Assembly: GCA_947252645.1 (NCBI GenBank)
Contig: CAMXWF010000004.1
Span: forward strand, 77,565-141,564
Source: an uncultured Bacteroidia bacterium
Lineage (GTDB): Bacteria > Bacteroidota > Bacteroidia > Bacteroidales > CAJPTX01
Length of the DNA: 64,000 bases
Reading direction: 5' to 3'
Shown here: in pieces, positions 44,470-55,000 of the stretch
Position numbering within the stretch: position 1 is the first letter of the stretch
Layout of the letters: each line of letters begins with the position of its first letter
Made by a program: the position numbers and the translations under genes
The notes under the pieces: model-generated
Databases searched by the model: none
Told to the model about the DNA's origin: nothing
What the model saw: the letters and a program-made list of their open reading frames with translations, nothing else

Positions 44470-45474
44470 ATGGTCGATATAACTGGACTGAATTCGTTCC
44501 ATTTTTCGGTCAAGGCGCAGGCTCTGGAGCGCGTTGACAGCGTGCAAGAGCTCGATGGACTCAATAGGCGGCTACAGCACGCACAGATGCCCTACTACCT
44601 CCTGGGCGGAGGCAACAATGTTCTCTTTGCCGAACCAGAGTACCAAGGAACGATCATCCAGCTGGTGAACAAAGCCCTCAGCTACCAAGTGCAGGGCACG
44701 CAGGTAGAGCTGCGCGTGGGCGCTGGCATGGATTGGGACGAATTGGTGGCCTTCACCGTGGCGCAGGGGTGGTATGGGCTGGAGCGCCTCTCAGGCATCC
44801 CTGGTACTGCAGGGGCGAGCCCGGTGCAGAATATTGGCGCCTACGGGGCCGAGGTCAAGCAGACACTGTTCTCGGCCGACATCTACAGCATGCAGCATGC
44901 GGGATTGAGCACCTATCCAGCCGAGGCCCTTGCGCTAGGCTACCGCACGAGCATACTCAAGCGCGGAGAGCCGTTAGCTGGGCGGGGCGTGGTTACACAG
45001 CTAACTTTTCATCTCTCTACCCTCCCCGCTTCCCGTGGGTCGTACGGCCATAGGCTAAACGTGCACGAGGACGCAACACCAGCGCAAATCCGCGCAGAGG
45101 TACTGCGGCAACGAGCATCCAAATTACCTGACCTAAAAGAGTACGGCAGCGCGGGGAGCTTTTTCAAGAATCCCACGCTGTCGCAAGCGCGCTACGAGCA
45201 TCTACGGGCCTCCTATCCCCAACTCCAAGGATTTCCAGGGGCAGACGGCGGCGTGAAGGTTTCGGCGGGCTTCCTGATAGAGCAATGCGGGTGGAAGGGC
45301 TACCGAGAGGGACGTGTGCAAGTATATCCGAAACAGGCCCTAGTGCTAGTCAATTGCGGAGGTGCCACGGGAGCCGAGGTACTGGCACTGGCGCGCAAAA
45401 TCCAAGAGGACGTACTGGAGAAGACTGGCGTAAGCCTAGAGCTAGAGGTCAACGTGGTGAGCTCACACCAGTAG
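44470..45474 (+). CDS. murB: UDP-N-acetylenolpyruvoylglucosamine reductase
   Basis: MurB reduces UDP-GlcNAc-enolpyruvate to UDP-MurNAc in peptidoglycan synthesis. The FAD-binding part has LLGGGNNVLF and GLERLSGIPGTAGASPVQNIGAYG. The catalytic region has the YGSAGSFFKNP loop with the proton-donor Ser, and VKVSAGFLIEQCGWKG. It is the type I (E. coli-like) form, 334 residues from the ATG at 44470. A TTG at 44458 would extend it by four residues. The gene stands alone between an MCP and a DUF4298 gene. Confidence 0.96.
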   Translation: MVDITGLNSFHFSVKAQALERVDSVQELDGLNRRLQHAQMPYYLLGGGNNVLFAEPEYQGTIIQLVNKALSYQVQGTQVELRVGAGMDWDELVAFTVAQGWYGLERLSGIPGTAGASPVQNIGAYGAEVKQTLFSADIYSMQHAGLSTYPAEALALGYRTSILKRGEPLAGRGVVTQLTFHLSTLPASRGSYGHRLNVHEDATPAQIRAEVLRQRASKLPDLKEYGSAGSFFKNPTLSQARYEHLRASYPQLQGFPGADGGVKVSAGFLIEQCGWKGYREGRVQVYPKQALVLVNCGGATGAEVLALARKIQEDVLEKTGVSLELEVNVVSSHQ

Positions 45475-45525
45475 CGCTAGGCAGCCCTCCGACGCCCTGC
45501 ACCTGCAATATAGCCCTTGGTCTCG

Positions 45526-45855
45526 CTACTTCTCTTCTTCGGGACGAAGCCACTGCACCGCGGCCTCGAGCATGTCGAGCGAGAGGTTCTGAAAGTCGCC
45601 GTAGAGGTCGTAGATCGTGTCCTCGCATAGGACGCCGCAGGCCAAGTCTTCTGGGAGATTTCCGGCGTTGAAGGCATCCACGTCCTGGCGCCAGCTATCG
45701 CTGTAGTAGTAATCCGTGAGCTCACGGGCCCTGGGTAGGATTTCGCGCCAGCGGTCAAGTGCCTCCTGAAGACGGTCGTTGGCCTGTTGGCATTCGTTTG
45801 AGAATTGCTCCATGTGCGCTATCCGCTGGTTGCGCTGCGTGTTGTGTTCGTCCAT
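45526..45855 (-). CDS. DUF4298-family protein
   Basis: A 109-residue acidic protein starting with a helical segment (RIAHMEQFSNECQ) and containing the conserved DUF4298 pattern DYYYSDSWRQDVDAF, LPEDLACGVLCEDTIYDL. The family is widespread in gut and oral bacteria and has no assigned function. The gene converges with murB. Confidence 0.82.
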   Translation of the reverse strand: MDEHNTQRNQRIAHMEQFSNECQQANDRLQEALDRWREILPRARELTDYYYSDSWRQDVDAFNAGNLPEDLACGVLCEDTIYDLYGDFQNLSLDMLEAAVQWLRPEEEK

Positions 45856-46354
45856 AGGAATGTATGTTTGCTATTGTTGCAATCCCTGAAGACCCTTTGG
45901 GGCGTGGTGTAACAGCCAATGTGAGCTATCCTGCTGCGCTAGGCATATCAAGAAAACCATGAGATCCTCAAACCACAGGTCTACTCCGCAGGGGGGTAAT
46001 TCAGCAGCAGCAAAACGCTCAAAGGTGGGGCAAAGTTAGCAACTCCTCGCATTGCGTGGGCTGGAGTCCTGCTTGGTTTCCTGGATGGCCAGGGCAATCT
46101 TGGTAGAGTATTCGAGGGTTCGCGACCATGCAGCAATATGAACCGCACGCAGACAGGCACACCGAGCAGCAGGCAGGCTAGTCGAATAGACTACTAGAGT
46201 CGTTCGCCTGGACTAGCAAACGGCACGGTTTCCCGTGTTCGCATAAAATATTTTCACTCATTTCATTACTGGATATCAACATAATAAGGCTTTATAGCCA
46301 ATTCATGTGTTGGATACCTGAATATAATTTACTTAACTTGCACCCCTCAGGATC

Positions 46355-46543
46355 TTAAAAATCGGGGGGCAGAGGCTCCCGTTGCTTCCATGGCCACGGA
46401 GTCGATTCGCCAGACCTTAAGCCAGACTCGATGCGGCGCAGGTTTCCTGCGTACACATCAAATCTGTGATTGCAGTCACCATCCCAGCCCCTAGGGACGC
46501 ATACCATCGTTTCATCCTTGGGCGAGGTATCCCAGTGATCCAC
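46355..46543 (-). CDS. Hypothetical 62-residue protein, possibly a gene remnant
   Basis: A frame with a GTG start encodes a protein rich in Trp, Arg and Pro (for example VCVPRGWDGDCNHRFDVY) ending in PLPPDF. The composition looks protein-like rather than random, but I do not recognise it. No clear promoter is visible. It could be the tail of an older, longer gene. Confidence 0.25.
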   Translation of the reverse strand: MDHWDTSPKDETMVCVPRGWDGDCNHRFDVYAGNLRRIESGLRSGESTPWPWKQREPLPPDF

Positions 46544-46758
46544 AATAGGGTCTCAAACGACCAAGATTTTCTCTACAGGTATCGGTATCATACTGCTGAA
46601 CGGGCTTTTAGGATCTATTTTACCGTTTTAGTTGCTTGGCACTCCAGGGCAAATCATTCTGCGCAAAAAGCAAATCACGACAGCAAATGAACCAAAACGC
46701 TGTGGGTAGCAATCGTCCAATGGGTAAATCCCGATTTTGTTTGCCGCACATCAACGGG

Positions 46759-46774
46759 GACTGTTGCAACAGTC
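46759..46774. promoter_or_regulatory. Perfect 16-bp palindrome upstream of MCP 4
   Basis: GACTGTTGCAACAGTC is its own reverse complement, and the symmetry extends three more bases each side with one G-T pair. It lies 145 bp upstream of the MCP 4 start. The form suits a dimeric repressor site, but chance or a hairpin is possible. Confidence 0.4.
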
Positions 46775-46918
46775 TCCATTGGCTGTAGCGCGAGAGGGCG
46801 TGCAGGTGAGCGTCCACGGGCTGGAGCAAAAACGTAATGCTATTACAATACACTTCGATACACCCTACAGAATTTGCGCATTAGGTAATTATAAATCAAC
46901 TAATATAGCGAAATTACC

Positions 46919-48612
46919 GTGAAGTACAATGATGTTTCAACTCGTGCGAAGCTGCTGCTGGTAGTGAGTGGTTTGCTGGCGATTGCGCTATTCTTTTTTG
47001 CCATGTCGTTTCAGGTATTTAGCAGCGTGCGTGGTACGCAGCGTCTGTGCGCGCAGTACGTAGATTGCGAGTCGTGTTTTGATAAGGTGCGGGAGCAGAT
47101 GCAGGCCTACTACGGCGAGTATGACGGAAGCAAGACGAATGCGACGTACCTGGCGTTTATCGGGTATCTGGATACGGCCTTTGCGAAGTGGGAAGCGGCG
47201 CGCGCCGAGTGTGGCGAGGCGGCGCGGCCGGAGCTACGGGAAGAGATGCTCGAGCACATAGAGGGGGTGCGAGCCATCAAGCAGCATGAGTCGCAGGTCA
47301 ATACTACGATGCGCGAGGCCTCCGAGCAGGTGCTGGATGCGCTTGAGGCCGATAGAGACAATCAGGCGCATCGTGTCCGCGAGTACCAGTCGCTCCGGGT
47401 GCATGAGCAGCAGTTCTATATGACGTACGATGTGCGCTATCTGGAGGAGGCCCGTGATCGTTTGGATCGGTTGATGCCCCATTGCCTTTCGCAGCGCGGG
47501 AGGCAGCCGAGCGCTACCGTAAGGGGCTAGAGTCGCGCATAGAGACCTCGTATGGCTACAAGAAGCACGATCTGCCGATAAAGGCGATGATGGCCGATAT
47601 TCTACATGTTTCGGAGGGACGCCGCACGGAGCTTATGGAGGGTGTAGGCCATAGGATCTACCAGGCCAATGTGATGCTCACAATAGGTGCAGTAGTGCTT
47701 TTGGTCGTGGGGATATCCATAGCGTTGTGGTATTCCGGCCGCGTAGTGCGGCAGCTGCGTGGGTGCCTGACAGGGCTTGGTAGGCTCACGGAGGGGGATT
47801 TGACGGAGTATCTTGGTATGTCGGAGATGGAGGGCCGCAATGAGTTCCGCCAGCTCCTGCGTGGCATGGATGCGCTGCGAGAGCGTCTGCGCGGTGTGAT
47901 AACCGACATCCATAGCGGTGCGGACCAAATCAGTGGTGCGAGTGGTCAATTGAGCGCGCTGGCGAGCAGCGTATCGGAGGCGAGTGGCCGACAGGCTGCC
48001 AATACGGAGGAGGTGAGTAGCTCCGTAGAGGAGATGGTGGCGGGTATAGATATGAACAGCGATAAGGCGCACGAGACCAATACACTGGCCGAGCAGATGC
48101 ATAATCAGATAGAACGTGTGGGGCAGCATGCGCGGGTATCGTCAGAGAAACGGAAGGAGATAGCCAGTAGGATTGGCGTGATTAGCGACCTTGGGGCGCA
48201 GACGAACATATTGGCTCTCAACGCGGCGGTAGAGGCGGCCCGGGCCGGCGAGCATGGCCGGGGGTTCAGCGTAGTGGCAGCCGAGGTGCGCAAGCTGGCG
48301 GAGCGCAGCAAGGCGGCGGCCGAGGAAATTACGAGTTTGACGCTAGAGTCGGAGCATGTCTCAGAGGAGGCGAGTATTTTGCTGGCGCAGGCCCTGCCAT
48401 CGGTGGAGAAGACCACGGCCCTGGTGCGTGAAATTGCGGCTTCTAGCGCTGAGCAGCGTCAGGGCGCAGGGCAGATCAACCGGGCCGTGCAGGATTTGAA
48501 CAACACGGTGCAGGAGAATGCATCTGCGGCCAATGAGCTGGCAAGGAGCAGCGAGGAGCTGAACGCACAGGCCGACATGCTTCGCAACGTGGTGAGCTTT
48601 TTCAAGCTCTAG
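46919..48612 (+). pseudogene. Methyl-accepting chemotaxis-type transducer broken by a frameshift (MCP 4)
   Basis: Two frames together make one MCP of about 564 residues. The first (46919-47530, GTG start) carries TM1 (about residues 12-34) and most of a helical sensor domain. The second continues from about 47480 through the end of the sensor, TM2 (ANVMLTIGAVVLLVVGIS), HAMP and a signalling domain with the canonical tip QTNILALNAAVEAARAGE. The break falls at CCCC (47477-47480); one extra C restores a continuous reading frame. This may be a real mutation, a sequencing error, or phase variation. As written, only the sensor half would be made, plus perhaps a fragment from an internal start. Confidence 0.8.
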
Positions 48613-48737
48613 TTTTTGCTAAAAGCTACGGCAAGAGTAGTTTTACAAGGACTAGATTTCAAAACGACTGGAAAGGATGCCACCGAGAAGTGTCGCCGGG
48701 AGTGTACGTTTTATAGTGCTTCTGCCATCGTCTCCTC

Positions 48738-48929
48738 CTATTGTGTGGCCTGACTAGTCTCACTGCCTTCTTGTGCCATTTTTGTAGCCCACCGCCGCAG
48801 AAGCCCCATAGTTTTCTTTAGCTTTAGTTCATAAGCTTCGCAAAAGGGCTCCGTGGGGGATTCTACACACTTTTTGTAACAGTATCTCCCGCACCCCGAA
48901 CTCCCATTGCACAGTCCCTTTCGCTGCAC
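48738..48929 (-). CDS. Hypothetical small cysteine-rich protein (63 residues)
   Basis: A GTG-started frame encodes a small protein with five cysteines in its first half (CNGSSGCGRYCYKKC and a later FCEAY), then a basic helix. The cysteine spacing resembles small metal-binding or disulfide-rich peptides, but no family is recognised. It lies downstream of the protease terminator, in the same direction. It could be chance. Confidence 0.3.
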   Translation of the reverse strand: MQRKGLCNGSSGCGRYCYKKCVESPTEPFCEAYELKLKKTMGLLRRWATKMAQEGSETSQATQ

Positions 48930-48963
48930 CTCTAGCAGCAGTTGCCCGCTGCACTACAGCAGC

Positions 48964-49011
48964 CACCAAAGAAAAGAAATGGGGGCGTGGCAGTTGCCAC
49001 GCCCTCATTTC
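48964..49011 (-). terminator. Intrinsic terminator of the giant protease gene
   Basis: On the minus strand a hairpin with GGGCGTGGCA and TGCCACGCCC arms around a 2-nt loop, flanked by matching GAAATG and CATTTC (48976-49011), is followed by a T-rich stretch (48964-48975). It starts 29 bp after the protease stop codon. Confidence 0.85.
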
Positions 49012-49039
49012 ACTATACTCCGCAGAAGTTGAGACGACT

Positions 49040-52000
49040 CTACTCCCGCACCACCCTCAGCGTGCGTACACCCCCGTGGGCATCCTCGCAGCGCAGAAGG
49101 TATAGACCCGCGGGCAAATCTTTCGTGTCAAGCTTTAGGGTCTCCGCCCCATCATGCGCAACGGTACGTATAACCCGCCCCTCAACAGAAAGTAGCTGCA
49201 CCCTGTAAAGATTGCTCGCATTGCTTATCCTCAAAGTCGACGTGAATGGATTGGGTAGCGTCTCAATGCTCGCTAGCAGCGCAGACTCCACGCCTAACTT
49301 CTTCTCCGGTTTAAACGAAACCGTGACAGTAACCTCTCCTTTGACCTCAAGCTTTGCCCTGTTGCGATTATCTGCACTCGGCGTGACCCCCGTCCATGCA
49401 TCCACCAGGAAGCCCGCCTTAGGCTCAGCCACAAACTGCACCTCCGCCCCCTCTCTCACCAGATCTCCATCGGCTATGGGTTTACCATCAACCGTAGCAG
49501 TAAGCGTACCGTTCGGCTCGCCTGCCACCGAGAAGTGCACCGCATGCTTTATCTGCCTAAATGATACCTGAACGGTGGCCTCCCGATCTAGCGTAAGGAC
49601 TACCTCCTCAGCATTCACCGGATTGGCATTAACGCCTAACCACCCCTCCACATCGTACCCAGCATTCGGTTTGGCGGTAAGCACTACCTGCGTACCGAAA
49701 GGCAGCAGCGCACCGCTCGTTATGGTGTTACCATCAACCGTAGCCGTAAGCGTACCGCTGGGCTCGCCTGCCACCGAGAAATAGACCGCAAGCTGCTGTA
49801 TCGCCCACACAGCGTACAGATGCACCGTGTCGCCATTCACGCTAGAAAGGTCTTTCACCCAATCCCCATCGGTGTAACGCGGCACCTTAGCATCGGGCGC
49901 CAACGCCCACCCCCTAAACGTAGCACCCGCTCTGGTATAAGCATTAGGCTTCAAGGTAGCGTCACACCCACACAGCATTTTCTGATCCTCCATCGTGCCC
50001 TCACCGCTATTCGGCATGAAAGCAACTGTGTAGGTTTTGCGCTCGAATAGAGCTCGGTAGGTCACCTCGCCTTCCTTGGTTACGAAATCCGAACGGCTCG
50101 GCTCCTTGTTACCATCGTCCCACCCCTTGAAGTAATACCCTGGCATCGGGAGGGCAGTGACCTCAGTGGTACTTCCACCCACCGACACCTTTTGCTTCGG
50201 CGCACCCCCACCTAAAGTACCCCCCTCCGAAACCTCATAGATAACTATACCGGACGGACGCTCTATCGCAATGCTAAGCCTTGCCGGCTTCGTACCATCA
50301 ACAATCTGATAGAACGCTGCAGCACTCGCTGGGTAATCAACCTTCCGCATCCCCACCGTGCTAATAGCCAGTATAGTTCCCTTAGGGAGCAGCGCCCAAC
50401 TTACAGCCACACACGTACCTAGATCCACTTGTTGGTGCTCAGTGTACTTGATAGTACCATCAAAAGCATTGTTTATTACACTCTGGCTGATAGGAATACC
50501 ATTCCTCTCCACGTAAAAGTCAACGGTAGGAACTTTTACCTTCGCCTTAACCGTCATATCCTTCTCTACCCTGAAGCTCCGAGGAAGCTCGGTACTCCCA
50601 TCGTCCCACAGCACGGACTTCACTCCCGGTGCAAGCTCTAAAGTCACCGGCCGCGAGAAGTCACCGTGAGCGACTTCCTGCGTGGGTTGCAGTAGCTTTG
50701 CATACTCAAAGACAAATGCCGTTAGGCCCGGAACTGGGTCAAACACTCCATTCTCAACCTCCACCGTAAGGGTATGCACCAAACGGGCAAAGGTGGCCGT
50801 GTAGACGGCATCCTCCTTGATGCCTTTATCCAAGCGCGCCGCCTCCTCACTCCCATCGCTCCACCCCACGAACCTATAGCCTTCCTCTGGCTTCGCCTTC
50901 ACCTGCGTTGCGTCATGCCCATCCTCCACGCTCTGCGTGACAGCGCCTTCAATGGAGCCACCATCAGCCGCTACGTAGGTAACTACATATCGATTCGAGA
51001 AGATAGCCTCAACTGCTATGCTGCGGGTTACGCCCCTGTCTGTACGGGGATTGTCCGTGAGACCATCGCTCCAACGAACGAAATGGTAACCCGCATCAGG
51101 AGTCGCCTTCACCTCCTTCGCATCAGCTCCATGCTCCACCGTCTGCGAGGCCTCCCCATCAATGGTTCCCCCAGCCGAATGGGTGTAGGCAACGGTATAC
51201 TCTTTTGAGAAGATAGCCTCGGCCGTCACAGACTTCACAACGGCACGCTCGCATCGTGGGTTGTCCGTCCGCCCATCGCTCCACTTCACAAAATGGTACC
51301 CCGCATCAGCCTTGGCAAGCACCGGTTCGCTATCCTCCCCATAGGAGACTGTTTGCGTAGCAGCCCCCCCTTGCAGCGTGCCGCCGTCAGCCGCCGAGTA
51401 GGAGATGTCAAAGGTTAATGGCTTGAAATTAGCCTGCGCTTTTACCTCCTTCTCCGCCTTATCGGTACGCTCCGCCGTGGTTACCCCATCGCTCCACGCA
51501 TCAAAGGCAAACCCCTCGTAGGGCTTAGCCGTAACCGCGGTACCCATAGCATTCGGGTCAACGGTTTGCTTCACCTCGCCTCGCAGCGTACCGCCCTTAC
51601 CTGCAGTGTAGATAAAGGTGTACTTCTGCGCAAAATGCGCAACTATGGTAGCATCGGCTTGCACCTTTTGGTCGGTACGCTCCGCCGTGGTTACCCCATC
51701 GCTCCACTCCACAAAATGGTAGCCCGCCTTTGGCGTAGCGGTTACCCCCTTAGCATCCTCGCCAAAGAGTACCTGCTGAGAAGTCTCGCCTGTGATTTCA
51801 CCCCCGTCAATTGGCTCAACCGTATAGGTGAGTGTGTAGAGGTTAGAGAAAGAGGCAGAAACATTGATGTCCTTATCAATAACCTTATCGGTTCGTGGAT
51901 TTTGCTTGCTGCCATCGCTCCACTGCACGAAGTGATAATCGGGCGTAGTAGCCACCGCGGTCACAGGAGTCCCCTCGGTTCCCACGGTTAACCCTTGCTG

Positions 52001-55000
52001 ATGCACAACCCCCGCGATCCTACCGTGCTCCCCTGCCGTGTAGGACAGGCTATAGAGCGATGCCCCCGAAGAGGCTGGAGTAAAGAGCGCCTCGACAGTA
52101 GTAGCCTTGCTATCCTTGCGCGTGGGTTCGGAAACCCCATCCGACCAGCCAGCGAAGGTCCATCCTGCCTCGGCCTTAGCCTCAACCTGAGTTCCCTCTG
52201 TCCCCACCGGCGTAGTAACATTCACCTGTAAAGCTCCATTCACCGTACCGCCCTTCGTGGCGTAGTAGTTCAGCTGGACCTCTCCCGTAACCCCCTCTGG
52301 AACTACCGAGAGATTATCAATGCAGAGATACTCATTTACCGCTCCGCTGTAGTTAAATGTAAGCTGCAGCCACTCCTTCCCTGCAAACACAGCATTCTCA
52401 ATTTTCTTTGAGAAATGGGTTCTGTTCCGATTGGGATCCTTAGTAAGTTCGCCAAGAAGCTGAGGCGTTTCCCCTGCCACCTGATAGAACACCTTCACCT
52501 TGGTACGCAGTACCCCGTAGAATATGTAATCGAAATCAACGGAGATATCGCCCGTTACGTTGTCCAATGCGAACCGGGGCGTTTCCAAATCAACTTTGAG
52601 GACGCTCCCGCTCTTGGGGTTCTTTATTGCTAGGAATCGTCCATCCAGCATAAAGCCTCGCACCGGCTCAGCAGTTACGTACCAGCCGGCCTCTGCGCTA
52701 CCTTTGGAATGCATGAAGGCAGGTAGCTCATTAGAGGTCTCAAACTTCTGTATGTACGGGAGATTGACCTTTCTGCCGAAGAAAGCCCTATACGAAGCAT
52801 CCTGACGAATTCTCCTATCCGTACGTGACGCATTTGAGTTTGTACGGTCACTCCATCTAATGAAGTAGGCTCCACCATCAGGGGTTGCCGTCACCTCTTC
52901 GCCGTCTTTGCCATACAGAACGGTTTGGGTCTTTTTGCCCGTAATGGTTCCTCCAATGGTTGCCTCGTAGGAGAGGGTAAACTTCGCCTGCTCAAAGAGC
53001 GCCTTCAAAGCCTTTGAGGTCTGTACATCCCGATCAAGACGATTAGGAGTCTGCACCCCATCGTCCCAGCCCTTGAACACGTAGCCCTCGTTCGGCTTGG
53101 CAAAGACCGGCTGTCCATCCTCTCCCTTTGCTAACGTTTGCGTGAGATAGCCCGAAAGGGTTCCGCCACCATCCGTTGCGTAGGTTAACGTCAAGGTACG
53201 CTTTCTTAGAATGGGCTTCTCCTCTATAGGGGCATCCAAAACCTCCACCCTTCCAACAGTCGGAACGTACCCCTCCTTCGTAACAACGTAGCTATGCACA
53301 CCGGGCAACAGCTCCACAACCGTGGCTGTTGCGTTTGACACGCGCACCACGGTGCTGTCGACAGTAATAGTAGCCCCTTCAAGCACCGCATTCTCCTCGT
53401 CAAGTACCGTCAACGAAAGCGATACCGCCTGGCTAGGCAGCACAGTAAGCGTACCGCTGAGGGGGGTGATAACGTAGTTCCCCGACCTATAGGGCGTTGC
53501 ATCCTCTGGCTCTATGGCGTACTCTCCTGCATCGAGTGCGCCCTCAGCTGGCGACCACGCACTGCCGTTCTTTATGATTCTATACGCCGGCAGCTTAGCT
53601 TGCTGTAAATCATCATACGTCAGCACCCCTGTGTAGTAGAAGTCAAAGGCTCCTAGCACTGCCCCTCGCTTCACTACCATGCTACGCGGCGCAACGGTAG
53701 CCTGCCGCGGCAGGACTTCAATCCTGTAATCCACTGGGGCAGCAGCCGCGTAGTGCGCATTCCCCTGCTGGCGAGCCATTACCGTGGCAGAGCCAACCGC
53801 AATCGCCCGCAACGCTCCCTCTGTATAGGTAACGACGTTAGGATTGTCTGTCGTATAGGTGATTGGGAGCTGCGCGCTTGACAGCCCTGGCAAATCGACA
53901 ATGCTATCGCCATAAAAGAGCTGCGCCTTCGCGAGCGGCCAGTCGATCGCATTCTTCTTAACCACCGTAATCGTATAGTAAGCATCGGTACGCCCATTCG
54001 CAGCCAACACCCTAACCATAGTTGGATTAGTCACATCAAGCTTTACGGGCGATTGGATGGGTTTACCTTCCACCGTTGCTGTAGCCCCCTCGCTTATTGA
54101 GAAAGCGAAGGTCAGCTCGTTCGCCTTGAAGTCCTCGGTAGCGTCCAGGGCAACAGCGTTAGGTACCGGCTCTAACGAAACATCGGAAGCGAGTCCTGCG
54201 TTATCGGCTACTGTAGCCTTCAACGAAAGCATTTTGCACTCCGCTGAAGCCTCCTTCACCGCGTATATTGTAACTTTATCGAAGTAGTTACGACCATAGT
54301 ATCCCACCAAAGTACCGTACAGCGTTACAGACCCCTCCGAGAAATCAAACGGACGCTTTTCTGTAATCTCCATCCCATTGTATAGCACATTCCCACGAGA
54401 GAATGAAGAATAGGCAATGCCCTCTACGTGGCGCAAATCCGTGGCCTCGGTGAGCGTCACCTGATAGCGCGAATCCGAAAGCTTCACGAGGTCTCCCACC
54501 TGGTTGTCAAAATGGATTCCCTGTATAAGCCTCCGTTCGGTTTGCCATATAGAGCTGTTGCCCGCCTCTATCCGCTTGCTCTGAATGGTTGCGTAATGCT
54601 CGCCCGCGTAGAGGGCTGCATTGGAATACCCCTCATTCATAGCAAAGTCGGCAATAAGCTCTTCCTTATGCTTTTTGGAAAGGCTGCTCGTATCCGTGTA
54701 GGCAATCTGCTTGGCACCTTGCGTACCGATATCTTCTTTCCAGAATCGCAGATGGTCTATGCTCCCCTCAAAGAGGTACATCGCCTTGAAATTGTGCATT
54801 GAGGAGGTACCATCGTTCCCCATAGAAGCAAGATTCACCTCTTCTCCATCAACGTATAGCTTCGGATGGACAGCAAACGAAATCGTTTGGTTCACTGCAA
54901 TATGCTGCCACTGCCCTGGCTTGAGCGTACCACCCGGTGCTAGGTAAAGCACCTTTGTACCCGCGTAGGCAAAGAGAATGCTATTCTCTGGGAAGCCGCT

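Larger units (their letters stand above)
45856..46918. other. One-kilobase stretch without a firm gene
   Basis: Base composition changes from GC-rich at the left to AT-rich around 46230-46340. Only one weak 62-codon frame (46355-46543, minus) and a perfect 16-bp palindrome (46759-46774) stand out. The segment just before MCP 4 is AT-rich and probably holds its promoter. The length and mixed composition fit decayed genes, but none could be named. Confidence 0.5.
48613..49039. other. Intergenic region between MCP 4 and the giant protease
   Basis: About 430 bp between convergent genes. It contains one possible small Cys-rich frame (48738-48929, minus) and the terminator of the protease gene. 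No other signal was seen. Confidence 0.5.

Noticed and set aside
42384..44472. Identical TTGGGAAAA just upstream of the ATG of MCP 3 and murB as a shared control element
   Set aside because: Only two copies were seen, and A-rich sequence before starts is common in this phylum, so coincidence is sufficient.
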